Source of the DNA: PALSA-1006 sp963733265
Lineage (GTDB): Bacteria > Pseudomonadota > Gammaproteobacteria > Burkholderiales > Gallionellaceae
NCBI GenBank assembly: GCA_963733265.1
Contig: CAVTCF010000003.1
Location: forward strand, 1-64,000
DNA length: 64,000 nucleotides
Reading direction: 5' to 3'
The position numbers were made by a program, and so were the translations under genes. The first letter of the stretch is position 1. The number at the start of each line of letters is the position of its first letter. Positions 25,827 through 34,793 of this stretch are shown here, piece after piece. Under the pieces are notes generated by a model that did not search any database, was not told where the DNA came from, and saw only the letters and a list, made by a program, of their open reading frames with translations.

Positions 25827-26519
25827 ATGAAATATACTACCTTGACTGAAAAGAGCAAAACAACAAAAACTTCCATGTCAGATACTTCCAAACGAGAGCA
25901 ATCTCGCAATGAGGAAATCATTAATAGCCTTAGTCATGGCATCGGCTTGCTTGCGGCGATTGCGGGAACACCGATACTCATCATACATGCGGTACATTAT
26001 GGTGAAGTGGGTTACATCGTCGGCACTTCAATTTTTACAGCAACCGTGATTTTGCTTTACCTCGCGTCCACGATTTATCATGTCTTACCGCAGACTCCCT
26101 TGAAGATTCTTTTCGGCGTAATCGATCACTCCATGATTTATTTGCTTATTGCCGGAACCTACACTCCCTTTACTTTGGGCGTATTGCATGGGGAATGGGG
26201 CTGGACATTATTCGGATTAATCTGGGGCCTCGCCGCAATCGGACTGACCTTGAGGCTTTTCAAAAAATTGGAACATCCTACCATTTCGACGGGGTTGTAT
26301 CTGGTTATGGGGTGGCTGATTCTGATCGCCATTAAACCACTGTACGCCTTGGCTCCATTGCAAGCACTGATATGGCTTTTTGTTGGCGCAATTTGTTACA
26401 CTTTCGGGGTGGTCTTCTTTGCAACTGACAGTCGTTTGCGCTACGGACATTTGGTTTGGCACTTGTTCGTGCTTTGCGGCACAGTCAGTCATTACTTCGC
26501 TGTTTGGTACGCCATCTGA
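25827..26519 (+). CDS. Haemolysin III family membrane protein
   Basis: 230 residues from the first ATG, or 214 from the ATG at 25875 (MSDTSKREQ), where family homology begins; neither has a strong SD. Seven predicted membrane helices. Family marks: NEEIINSLSHGIGLLAAIAG, STIYHVLP, DHSMIYLLIAGTYTPF and a final GHLVWHLFVLCGTVSHYFAV, with the conserved His/Asp of the PAQR/HlyIII metal site. Despite the name the usual role is in membrane homeostasis, not lysis. Confidence 0.88.
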   Translation: MKYTTLTEKSKTTKTSMSDTSKREQSRNEEIINSLSHGIGLLAAIAGTPILIIHAVHYGEVGYIVGTSIFTATVILLYLASTIYHVLPQTPLKILFGVIDHSMIYLLIAGTYTPFTLGVLHGEWGWTLFGLIWGLAAIGLTLRLFKKLEHPTISTGLYLVMGWLILIAIKPLYALAPLQALIWLFVGAICYTFGVVFFATDSRLRYGHLVWHLFVLCGTVSHYFAVWYAI

Positions 26520-26581
26520 AATACATTGAATATGGCGCATTTATAATATGAATATGTCGCAAGAGAATTAAGGAACTAGTT

Positions 26582-27736
26582 ATGCAAAACTTTACTTTTT
26601 ATAATCCGACACGCATTCTTTTCGGAAAAGGTCGAATTGCGGATATTTCCAATGAGATCCCGCCTGACAGTCGTATATTGATAACCTATGGCGGCGGTAG
26701 CGTAGTCAAGACTGGTACGCTTGCAGAAGTTAAATCCGCACTAAAGGGCGCTGTCGTATTTGAATTTTCCGGTATTGAACCCAACCCCACCTATGAAACG
26801 TTGATGCAGGCAGTTGAGCTTGCCCGCCGTGAACGCATTGATTTTCTGCTGGCAGTCGGTGGAGGCTCGGTGATTGATGGAACGAAATTCATTGCTGCCG
26901 CCATTCCTTTTGAGGGGGAGCCTTGGAACATTCTTGCCAAGCGGGAAAAAGTGAAGAGCGCAATTCCGTTTGGAAGTGTGCTGACACTTCCTGCAACGGG
27001 CTCTGAAATGAACAGCGGTGCCGTCGTTACCCGCCGCAGCAGTAATGACAAACTTGTCTTCTCGAGCAATTTACTGTTCCCGCGCTTTTCAGTACTTGAC
27101 CCGGTCAAAACGTTTACGCTGCCGCCAAGACAAGTGGCCAATGGTGTCGTTGACGCCTTCGTACACACAATTGAGCAGTATCTTACTTATCCTGTGAATG
27201 CCAAGGTGCAGGATCGCTTTGCCGAAGGGCTGTTGTTAACGCTGATTGAAGAGGGGCCCAAAGCTTTACAAGAGCCTGAAAATTACGATGTCCGCGCTAA
27301 CTTAATGTGGGCGGCAACCATGGCCCTGAATGGTTTGATCGGGGCAGGGGTGCCGAATGATTGGGCGACGCACATGCTTGGTCATGAACTCACTGCTTTG
27401 CATAACCTTGACCATGCACAGACACTCGCCATCATTTTGCCGGCGATGTTGCAAGTCCGGCGCGAGGAAAAGCGCGAAAAACTGATTCAATACGCAGAGC
27501 GCATTTGGAATTTGAGAGAAGGCAACGTTGATGATCGTATTGATGAGGCTATATCGAACACGCGAAAATTCTTTGAGAGCCTTCAAGTTTCTACACATCT
27601 GGCTGATTATGGAATCGGCAAGGATGCGATCCCGGCTCTTGTAGCCCAATTGCAACGACATGGTATGGCTGCGCTCGGAGAACATCGAAATTTTGGCATC
27701 GCACGTTCACAGCAAGTCTATGAACTGGCCGCTTGA
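26582..27736 (+). CDS. yqhD: YqhD-type NADPH-dependent aldehyde reductase
   Basis: 384 residues, iron/zinc-containing alcohol dehydrogenase family (E. coli YqhD is 387). NFTFYNPTRILFGKG at the N-terminus, GGGSVVKTG and GGGSVIDGTKF for the nucleotide, PATGSEMNSGAVVT, and the metal ligands in VVDAFVHTIEQY, GHELTALHNLDHAQTL. It reduces toxic short and medium aldehydes, including those from lipid peroxidation, with NADPH. AAGGA lies before the ATG. It is close to a CarH-like regulator and a reductase-like gene, which could share light or oxidative stress control. Confidence 0.92.
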   Translation: MQNFTFYNPTRILFGKGRIADISNEIPPDSRILITYGGGSVVKTGTLAEVKSALKGAVVFEFSGIEPNPTYETLMQAVELARRERIDFLLAVGGGSVIDGTKFIAAAIPFEGEPWNILAKREKVKSAIPFGSVLTLPATGSEMNSGAVVTRRSSNDKLVFSSNLLFPRFSVLDPVKTFTLPPRQVANGVVDAFVHTIEQYLTYPVNAKVQDRFAEGLLLTLIEEGPKALQEPENYDVRANLMWAATMALNGLIGAGVPNDWATHMLGHELTALHNLDHAQTLAIILPAMLQVRREEKREKLIQYAERIWNLREGNVDDRIDEAISNTRKFFESLQVSTHLADYGIGKDAIPALVAQLQRHGMAALGEHRNFGIARSQQVYELAA

Positions 27737-27773
27737 AGCGGCAGTTTACGCAACGACTCTTATGGCAATAGTG

Positions 27774-28403
27774 TTAGTAGGTGAGTGCCAGATATTTTCC
27801 CGGATAGGTTTGTCTTTCCGCCTGCGAGACCATGAAGTGCGCGACATCTGCGCGGCTGATTGATCCAACCTTCATTCCTTTGGTGAGGCTATCCATGACA
27901 CGATATTGAGTTTTCATTGCACCATTGGTGAGCCGGCCAGGGCGTACGATCTCCCAATTTGGGTATTCAGTTGTGACTATCTGCTCCATTACGGTTTTGT
28001 CCGCGTAGACCACCTTGAGAAACAGGTCGAACAGAAACCTGATGATAAACGAGTTATAGCCCCAGCTTTCTCCCGCGCCGAAACCAGTCAGCACGATGAA
28101 AGGTGTTGTCGATCCGGCTTCCCGTTGTACCTTTATCAGAATGCGTGCCGATTCAGAGAATAAAGTGGTTGCTTTGAGGTTGCTACCGGTACCAAGCGTA
28201 ATCAGTATCGCGTCGGCATTCGCCAGTGCTATTTTTACATCATTTACGTTTGTCGAACTGCCCTGAACTTTTGTAAGCATTGGATGTTCCGGGAGCGTAT
28301 CAATCCGGCGTGACAGGGTGGTCACGTGATGGCCTTGTTGTAATGCACGTTGTGTGGCTTGCAGACCCACTCCTGCCGATGCTCCGATGATGGTGATTTT
28401 CAT
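27774..28403 (-). CDS. NAD(P)-binding atypical short-chain reductase
   Basis: 209 residues. N-terminal Rossmann motif MKITIIGASAGVGLQAT, then ADAILITLGTG, FIVLTGFGAGES and PNWEIVRPGRLTNG, the pattern of NmrA/SDR-a5-like NAD(P)H-binding proteins. The Tyr-x3-Lys pair of classical SDRs is not obvious, so it may be a redox sensor or a reductase. The ATG has a GGGAG site. It is convergent with yqhD and shares its orientation with the B12-type regulator upstream. Confidence 0.82.
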   Translation of the reverse strand: MKITIIGASAGVGLQATQRALQQGHHVTTLSRRIDTLPEHPMLTKVQGSSTNVNDVKIALANADAILITLGTGSNLKATTLFSESARILIKVQREAGSTTPFIVLTGFGAGESWGYNSFIIRFLFDLFLKVVYADKTVMEQIVTTEYPNWEIVRPGRLTNGAMKTQYRVMDSLTKGMKVGSISRADVAHFMVSQAERQTYPGKYLALTY

Positions 28404-28562
28404 ATCGTACTCCCTCTTGTGTATATTGGACTATTGGATATGAGTATACAGCCTGCGAAAGAATTACCAGCGAAAAGACCGCATCCTGTGGGTTGGTGCC
28501 ATATTATTTCGGCAGTACTTGCCAATCCAATTGGTGTAGTACGGCACTGCTGGCCGTGAATT

Positions 28563-29474
28563 TTATGATCTTCTCCTTTTTACAAGATTTAGCATCATTG
28601 GTACTGCGTCTTGGATATTTGAGAATACACGTATCCCGTTTGGTGGGCGCCTAACGGATGACACGCCTGATCCTCCGGCCCAAAGTTCTACATTAGCAGG
28701 AAGTAAATGCCTTAAATGCTTTAACGTTGGTCTTACATTGCGTGCTGGAAATGAGAAACTAAATGATAGCGCGACTACATCGGCATTGCATGATATTGCA
28801 GCCATTTTTATATCGCTAAAAGGTGTATGTGATCCAAGGCAGATAGTTGTAGCACCATGATCTGCGAGCACAGCTTCTGCCATTAGCAATCCAAGCGCGT
28901 GTAGTTCTTGCGGAGGAGTGGCGAAAATAATTTTGGGGAATCCCCGTCTAGGGGGACAAAAGAGAATCTCTGCCTGTAACAAACGTTGAATTACGCAAGT
29001 GCAGAGATGCTCATGGTAGACCTCAATTTCTTTTGTTGACCATGCTTCACCCACGCCGCTGATCAGCGGAACAACCGTGTTTAGTACAAAGTCACTGAGT
29101 GTTCCCTTTGCTCGCTCTTTTGCCATAAGAGACACAAGACCTGATATATCAGTTTTTTTTAGTCGTTCGAGGAGTCTGCGAGTTGATTCTGTGAGGCTAG
29201 TATCACGCGGGTCAGCGTCGATAGCTCGGCTCAGGCGTTCAATTTCCAATGGAGGTCTTCCTACAATCTGAGCAGGTCGGAACCCTCCCTCCAATAACCG
29301 TTTGATCAGAAGCAGAAGCTGGATTGATTCGCGCGAGTATCCAACTTTTCCATTTGCCCCCGTTTCAAGTGGGGGAAACCCGTAGCGTTGTCGCCACTTT
29401 CGCAATAATTCTTTACCGAGCCCAGTTTCTTGTTCGATTTCTGATGCAGGGACGAGGTTGTCGGATTGCATCAT
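28563..29474 (-). CDS. CarH-like MerR regulator with cobalamin-binding domain
   Basis: 303 residues: MerR-type winged HTH (about 5-70: VPASEIEQETGLGKELLRKW, GYSRESIQLLLLIKRLL), helical bundle with Trp145 then Glu155-His156 (the Wx9EH motif of CarH-type photoreceptors), and a B12-binding Rossmann domain with Glu190-Leu-His192-x-x-Gly (ExHxxG, lower-axial His). Family knowledge: CarH holds adenosylcobalamin, tetramerises and represses in the dark, and is released by light. The motifs predict the same here. AGGAGA precedes the ATG. An inverted repeat at 29498-29524, upstream of the start, is a candidate autoregulatory operator. Confidence 0.88.
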   Translation of the reverse strand: MMQSDNLVPASEIEQETGLGKELLRKWRQRYGFPPLETGANGKVGYSRESIQLLLLIKRLLEGGFRPAQIVGRPPLEIERLSRAIDADPRDTSLTESTRRLLERLKKTDISGLVSLMAKERAKGTLSDFVLNTVVPLISGVGEAWSTKEIEVYHEHLCTCVIQRLLQAEILFCPPRRGFPKIIFATPPQELHALGLLMAEAVLADHGATTICLGSHTPFSDIKMAAISCNADVVALSFSFSFPARNVRPTLKHLRHLLPANVELWAGGSGVSSVRRPPNGIRVFSNIQDAVPMMLNLVKRRRS

Positions 29475-29497
29475 TCATATCTCCTAAAAATAAACAT

Positions 29498-29524
29498 TTG
29501 TCCGCACTGATTTGTCACGGACAA
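29498..29524. promoter_or_regulatory. Inverted repeat TTGTCCG-N13-CGGACAA, candidate operator
   Basis: Perfect 7-bp arms at 29498-29504 and 29518-29524. The distal arm (read on the minus strand, TTGTCC) could double as a -35 element of the regulator's promoter, with a weak ACAAAT -10 17 bp on. Position 24 bp before the ATG fits a repressor site. Confidence 0.5.
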
Positions 29525-29635
29525 TAATTTTAGTATACCCAATAGCAGGTTGTAGAGGTTCATGATGTCAAAATAATATTAAATAACACTGGCTAATAGC
29601 GTCGAATATTTAGCCAATGTTTAATTGGAGGTAGA

Positions 29636-29812
29636 GTGAGTGCTTCAGTTCAAGCGAGTCTGAGAGAAGCCTCTCATTCGTGTCATGTACGCATCAATAA
29701 GCATCCGTTGCTGGTCGGGATTACGGGTTCAGATTACCTTCTGTCTTCATACGCCGAAAGTACGCACCCGGATGAGAAGGGTTGGCAAATCAGATTCGGT
29801 GCATCAATTTAA
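29636..29812 (+). pseudogene. Haem-oxygenase-like N-terminal stub
   Basis: GTG at 29636 with a GGAGGTAG ribosome site opens 58 codons. ASLREASHSCHVRINKHPLL resembles the first helix of biliverdin-producing haem oxygenases, with CH at the proximal-His position. The sequence then departs (DEKGWQIRFGASI) and stops, running 9 bp into the end of the convergent secretin gene. A full enzyme has about 180-200 residues, so this is a relic. It lies beside a CarH-like photoreceptor gene, suggesting a former light-related locus. The assignment rests on one short stretch. Confidence 0.4.
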
Positions 29813-31966
29813 AGGGGTTTGAATTGAAGAATCATTTGATTCAGTTCCTGATTTTATTGAGGGTTTCAGCACCGGTTCTGTTTTCAGGTTAAGCGGAAAT
29901 TCAGATTTAGTATTCAACGGGGGCAGACTCGGTGCGACCATATCCGGCAACACTGCCCGCGACTGCACTTGAGTATCCTTCTGCACGCCGCGCAAATAAT
30001 CGTACCGATCTTGAGTCACTGTGTCCGGCGAACTCGCCGTACGCAATACATACGGGCGAATGAATACCATCAAATTGGTTTTTGTATGTTCCCGAGTTTC
30101 ATGACGGAACAAGTTGCCTATCCACGGAAGATCGCCCAAAACCGGCACCTTGTCTTCCTGATCTGTAACGGAATCCTGTATCAGCCCCCCCAGTACAATA
30201 ATCCTTCCATCCTGTACCAGCACGGTCGATTCCAGTGTGCGGGTATTAGTGATAATACCTGAAGAATTGGTCAGACTATTCACACTGGATACTTCCTCAT
30301 AAATTTGCAGCTTTACTGTGCCACCTTCCAATACTGTCGGTTTGATACGTAAAGTTAAGCCAACATCTTTACGTTCTACCGTCTGAAAAGCTGAGGTCGA
30401 TGTGGACGTTGAAGCCGTCGAGTAACTTCCCGTAACGAAGGGGACGTTTTCACCGACAACGATCTTGGCCTCTTCGTTGTCCAGTGTCAGCAGATTGGGC
30501 GTGGAAAGAATATTGGTATTATTATCATTTGACACAAGTTTGACCAGTAATCCCAAATTAAGCACCGTACCCACTCCCGGTATTGTGGTCTCACCGTTAA
30601 CTAAGCCGATGTTCAAACCCTGGCCTACCGTGCCATAATTGGCCGCAGTTGTCAGAATATTGCCAGAGCCCGTTCCAAAATTTGTTCCGCCAATGACCGA
30701 GTTTCCCGAACCACCGATGCCGTTCAATGCTTGAAACTGCACACCAAACTCACCGGTTTTGTCCGACGTTACTTCTGCTATCAGCGCTTCGATATATACC
30801 TGTGCACGGCGCACATCCAGCATTTCCATGACCGCTCGCAAATTGTTGTATATCGCATCGGGTGCCGTGATAATGAGCGCATTTGAAGCGACATCGGCTT
30901 GAATTATACCTCCACCGCTACTGCTTCCCTTTGTCGCTGAGCTTGTTGTTGAGGCCGAATTTGATGATGTCGTTGAAAAAGGTGATGCTGCGGCGGAAGA
31001 GGATGTTGTAGCAGTTCCGCTAGTACCTGTTGAAGCCGCAGTTGGAGCCATTGACGACGAAGTAGTCGCTGTTGAAAGCGCCGACGAATCACCGGAAATC
31101 ACGGCACGCAAAGTCTCCGCAATCTTTACCGCTTCTGCATTTTTCAAATACACCACATGCATGTTGCCGGGAGTAGTACCGGGGACATCAAGCTTGGCAA
31201 TCAGATCCCGTACCCGCATCACGCGTGCGGGACTGTCTGTGCGCAATAGAAGTGAATTGCTGCGCGAATCTGCCACCAGCGTAAAACGCTGGCTTGCATC
31301 GGTTGAACCGGAGCCAACCACTGAACCATCCTGCATCAAGCGGCTTACAGTTGTCGCCAAATCCAATGCAGAGCTGTATTTGACCGGGATAATGACGGGG
31401 CCTTCGACAGAGGACTGATCGATAGACGCAATAATCTGTTCGATTCGTTTGATATTACTCGCGTAATCGGTTACCACCAGAGCATTGTTGTTTGGATACG
31501 CAACCACGATATTGTTCGGCGCGATCAGCGGGCGCAAGATGGGCACCATTTGCACCGAAGACTCGTTCTTGAGTATGTAAACCCGAGTTACCAGCTTGTC
31601 TCCGCCATTCTTGGCGTCGTACGAATCACTGAGGTGTAACTTTGCATCCGCCTCCGGCATGACCTTGGTAACGCCGCCACTTTCCACGGCGGCAAAGCCC
31701 TGCATACGTAATGCTGAAAGCAAAGTATCGTAGGCCAGGGAGGCCGGAATCGGCGTAGCCGAAACAATATTGATTGTGCCTTTCACACGAGGGTCCAACA
31801 GAAAATTTTTCCCCGTAATGTGTGAAACTGCTCTCACTACTTCATCAATATCTGCATTAACAAAGTTGAGTGACACCTTTTCTTCTCCCGCAAAAGTATT
31901 TGCTGAAAGACAAAGCGCAACTATTATAAATAGTCGCGACAACAATAAAAATGAAACTCGACTCAT
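29804..31966 (-). CDS. gspD: Type II secretion secretin GspD
   Basis: 720 residues. Signal peptide (about 1-26, ending TFA-G), N0 domain (VSLNFVNADIDEVVRAVSHITGKNF), N1-N3 KH-like repeats (VPILRPLIAPNNIVVAYPNN, IPVKYSSALDLATTV, VVYLKNAEAVKIAETLRAVI) with a long Ser/Thr/Ala-rich loop (about 297-350), then the secretin pore domain (VYIEALIAEVTSDKTGEFGVQ, VGENVPFVTGSY, GGLIQDSVTDQEDKVPVLGDLPWIGNLF). It forms the outer-membrane ring. The usual gspC-gspE neighbours are absent here, so the rest of the system must lie elsewhere. AGGA precedes the ATG. Confidence 0.92.
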   Translation of the reverse strand: MSRVSFLLLSRLFIIVALCLSANTFAGEEKVSLNFVNADIDEVVRAVSHITGKNFLLDPRVKGTINIVSATPIPASLAYDTLLSALRMQGFAAVESGGVTKVMPEADAKLHLSDSYDAKNGGDKLVTRVYILKNESSVQMVPILRPLIAPNNIVVAYPNNNALVVTDYASNIKRIEQIIASIDQSSVEGPVIIPVKYSSALDLATTVSRLMQDGSVVGSGSTDASQRFTLVADSRSNSLLLRTDSPARVMRVRDLIAKLDVPGTTPGNMHVVYLKNAEAVKIAETLRAVISGDSSALSTATTSSSMAPTAASTGTSGTATTSSSAAASPFSTTSSNSASTTSSATKGSSSGGGIIQADVASNALIITAPDAIYNNLRAVMEMLDVRRAQVYIEALIAEVTSDKTGEFGVQFQALNGIGGSGNSVIGGTNFGTGSGNILTTAANYGTVGQGLNIGLVNGETTIPGVGTVLNLGLLVKLVSNDNNTNILSTPNLLTLDNEEAKIVVGENVPFVTGSYSTASTSTSTSAFQTVERKDVGLTLRIKPTVLEGGTVKLQIYEEVSSVNSLTNSSGIITNTRTLESTVLVQDGRIIVLGGLIQDSVTDQEDKVPVLGDLPWIGNLFRHETREHTKTNLMVFIRPYVLRTASSPDTVTQDRYDYLRGVQKDTQVQSRAVLPDMVAPSLPPLNTKSEFPLNLKTEPVLKPSIKSGTESNDSSIQTPLN

Positions 31967-32068
31967 TGATAATTCCTGATCATAACTGGCATGTTGAACA
32001 CAGCAATATTTACCGGGTATGTCATGTTTCCAGAAGCAGAGGTTCGTAGGACATCATATTGACAGATG

Positions 32069-33253
32069 TTATGCGTTGTTAAAATTTATTGGCAAAATAA
32101 TTGTGACCAATAACCCGCCATTCAATCTGTTTTCAGCGGTAACAAAGCCAGAGTGTGCTTGCATAACTCTTTGTGTAATGGCAAGTCCCAATCCGTAACC
32201 CTTGCTAACGTTGTTGGCGTTACTTCTAAAAAAAGGATTAAAGATTGACTTTAAATCTTCGTGAGGGATTCCTGCGCCACAATCAGAAATTTGAATGATA
32301 CATCTTTCAGAATTTGATCTGCTTACCGTAATATTGACCTGGTTATGTTCGGGAGAATGTTGCACCGCATTTCTAACGACATTTTCAAATGCACGAAAAA
32401 GTAGTTCCCGGTTTCCTTTCACGAACACCTCATCCTTCGATTCCAAATGAATTGTACAGTGCTTGGACATTGACTCAAATTGAGCATCATTCACAATTTG
32501 AGTCAGGATCGAAATTAAATCGACTTGGCTATCCATTTTTCCTGCCATACCCGAATCAAGTCGGGCAAATGTCAAAAGCTCATCAATCAAGGTATTGATA
32601 CGTTGTGTATCCTGCTCTAATCTCGATGTCAATTCTCCTGCACGGTTGGGTTGCTGTTGTATTAAATCAATAGCAGCCTGCAGCCTTGCAAGAGGTGAGC
32701 GGATTTCGTGGGATATGTCATGTAAAAGGCGTTTTTGTGATTGCATAACTTCCTGAAGTTTGGATGTCATGTTGTCGAAGTCTTGTCCCAGATCCGCCAT
32801 TTCATCTTTTCTGTCGGCCATTGATGCGCCGATTCGGGTATTCAGATTGCCGTCGGCAACAGCATTAAAGGCAGCATGAAGGCTACGAATTGGTCGCGCA
32901 AAATACCAGGCAAGAAACGCCGCAAAAAATAAGCTCACAATTCCTCCTGCTGCTATAGGCACTAGTGGAGGGAAGAAGCTTTCATGTTCATGGGGTCTAT
33001 CAACATGTGGCAGTGGTGGTTCTCCTTCATGATGTGAAGGTCTATCTTCATGAGGCGGTGGGAGAGGCCAGTTCTTAAAGTCGTCGGAATGATGAGGTGG
33101 TGGCTCTTCTTGCAGTGGCGTTTGCCTTACTAACGGTTCAGAAATTTCAGAGTGGTTGGAACGCATCGCCCAAATGGACAAACCAACACCAATAGAGCTG
33201 CATACCTGAGCCAACCAGAAAAAGAAAAAGAACTTCCAAAACAACTTACCCAT
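32069..33253 (-). CDS. Membrane sensor kinase with His/Pro-rich periplasmic loop
   Basis: 394 residues: TM1 (about 7-29), a short periplasmic loop (about 30-95) with nine His and many Pro and acidic residues (PPPHHSDDF, PPPHEDRPSHHEGEPP, HVDRPHEHE), TM2 (about 96-118), HAMP (about 119-172), HisKA (LLHDISHEIRSPLARLQAAI) and HATPase (NVVRNAVQHS, DCGAGIP, GYGLGLAI). The closest known arrangement is CpxA/EnvZ-like OmpR-type sensors. The loop has the composition of a metal-binding site, so Zn, Cu, Ni or Fe sensing is the inference. It starts 3 bp after its regulator's stop. Confidence 0.9.
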   Translation of the reverse strand: MGKLFWKFFFFFWLAQVCSSIGVGLSIWAMRSNHSEISEPLVRQTPLQEEPPPHHSDDFKNWPLPPPHEDRPSHHEGEPPLPHVDRPHEHESFFPPLVPIAAGGIVSLFFAAFLAWYFARPIRSLHAAFNAVADGNLNTRIGASMADRKDEMADLGQDFDNMTSKLQEVMQSQKRLLHDISHEIRSPLARLQAAIDLIQQQPNRAGELTSRLEQDTQRINTLIDELLTFARLDSGMAGKMDSQVDLISILTQIVNDAQFESMSKHCTIHLESKDEVFVKGNRELLFRAFENVVRNAVQHSPEHNQVNITVSRSNSERCIIQISDCGAGIPHEDLKSIFNPFFRSNANNVSKGYGLGLAITQRVMQAHSGFVTAENRLNGGLLVTIILPINFNNA

Positions 33254-33256
33254 GAT

Positions 33257-33943
33257 TCACTCTTTTCGGAGCATATAACCCTTGCGGATTACCGTCGTGA
33301 TGCAGGACTTTCCATCAGATAGCGTGCCCAATTTTTGACGAATACTAGACATGTGAGCATCAATTGAACGATCAAATTTATTTAGCTCACGTCCTAACGC
33401 TGTGATTGAAAGCGTTTCCTTGGAAACAATCTGCCCTGCATGATTTACCAGTGCTTCTAGCAAGCTAAATTCGGTACTTGTAAGGTCAACCTTGGCTCCG
33501 TTCCAATCAGCTTGGCGCTTTTCAGGCCAAAACTCCAATAAGCCAACTTGAAAAGAATGCTTTGTAGTTCGATTGGATTTTGCAACACGTTTTAGAATAG
33601 CTCGAATTCTGGCACTAAGTTCCCTTCCGGTGCAGGGTTTCGGAACATAATCATCTGCCCCCAATTCAAGTCCAATAATACGATCCGTGTCATCTCCCCT
33701 TGCAGTAAGCATAATAATGGGCATTTCGCTGTCGCGCCTGATTAAGCGTAAAGCTTCAATACCATTTATTTTGGGCATCATCACATCGACAACTGCAACA
33801 GCATAATGTCCACTCAACGCTTCTCTGACCCCAGCTTCTCCATCATGCGCTACTTGAACCTCAAACCCATCCTGAGTTAGATAGTCACGAATCATTTCGA
33901 CAAGGACTACATCGTCATCGATTAACAATACCTTTTCGCCCAT
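33257..33943 (-). CDS. OmpR-family response regulator
   Basis: 228 residues: receiver (about 4-118: VLLIDDDVVLVEM, phospho-Asp in AVVDVMMPKING, Lys in YVPKPC) and a winged-helix DNA-binding domain (about 132-226: DLTSTEFSLLEALVNHAG, FDRSIDAHMSSIRQKLG, TVIRKGYML). It resembles CpxR in layout. It is co-transcribed with the sensor 3 bp downstream. The divergent PDZ gene at 34134, 190 bp away, shares the promoter region and is a likely target. Confidence 0.92.
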   Translation of the reverse strand: MGEKVLLIDDDVVLVEMIRDYLTQDGFEVQVAHDGEAGVREALSGHYAVAVVDVMMPKINGIEALRLIRRDSEMPIIMLTARGDDTDRIIGLELGADDYVPKPCTGRELSARIRAILKRVAKSNRTTKHSFQVGLLEFWPEKRQADWNGAKVDLTSTEFSLLEALVNHAGQIVSKETLSITALGRELNKFDRSIDAHMSSIRQKLGTLSDGKSCITTVIRKGYMLRKE

Positions 33944-34133
33944 TTCTATTCCCGCTCAATTCCAATTAATGCGCTGATGTTATACAAATTCAACTGCTAA
34001 CCCAAAAAAATCACAATTATTTACACAGTTTTGCCTCGATTCAACCCGAAAAATATGGGTATCTTTCATAATGCATTTCATCAAATGCAGAAAAAATTTC
34101 ATTCCCATTCAATATTCCAAGGAGATTTATATC

Positions 34134-34726
34134 ATGCCATTCTCTTCGCTAACTTCAGAACCATATAAACCAACTGGTATCTGGTCTTCTATTTTGACCT
34201 ATGTAGTGTTACTTGTTGTATTTCTTGCATTACCTAATTTCGCGATGGCTCACGAGGAGTGCCCTGCCCACTCAAATGGATTTGGTGACTTTAAAGGATC
34301 TCCCGACGGGATGCCTCGCCCCGTGCCACCGGATGAACTTATGGCTGAACTCCCGCCATTTCCTTTGGGGGGGCTTTCCTTGTAGAAGCGGTAGAGCCGT
34401 ATAGTCCTGCCGGATTAGCCGGCATCGTTGGTGGACAAACTCCTGTCAAGATTGGAACACAATCGATGATCTCGGGTGGTGACATTATTCTCGAAATTAA
34501 CGACATCAAATTGAAAGATATTGACAGTCTGATACGCGGCTTCGACCTGATCCGCATTGGAATTACTTTACGGCTTAAAATATTCCATGAGGGTAAAATA
34601 TTGACCAAAGAACTCAAGATCACTGAAAGACCCTTGCAACCGGGTGATGTTCCGGAATCTTCGCAATATTTTTCAGTTCAGAAAGGTCAAGAAAATGGCA
34701 TTAACAAGACCAGCAAGCTCCAATGA
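34134..34726 (+). pseudogene. Exported PDZ-domain protein, frameshifted at a G7 tract
   Basis: ATG 34134 follows GGAGATTTATATC. The first frame gives a signal peptide (about 1-38, ending NFAMA-HEECPAH) and PPDELMAELPPFPLGG, then stops at 34385. The rest continues in the next frame: GAFLVEAVEPYSPAGLAGIV, then a PDZ-type SGGDIILEINDIKL and LKIFHEGKILTKELKITERP to the stop at 34726. The switch falls at seven Gs (34367-34373); eight would join the frames into one protein of about 197 residues. It could be a phase-variable tract, a decayed gene or a sequencing error. It lies divergent from the His-rich two-component system. Confidence 0.7.
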
Positions 34727-34793
34727 ATATTCAAGAGCCGCAAATTTACCTTGTGCATTGCAGAAATTCACGACACACAGCTATCAATGCAAA

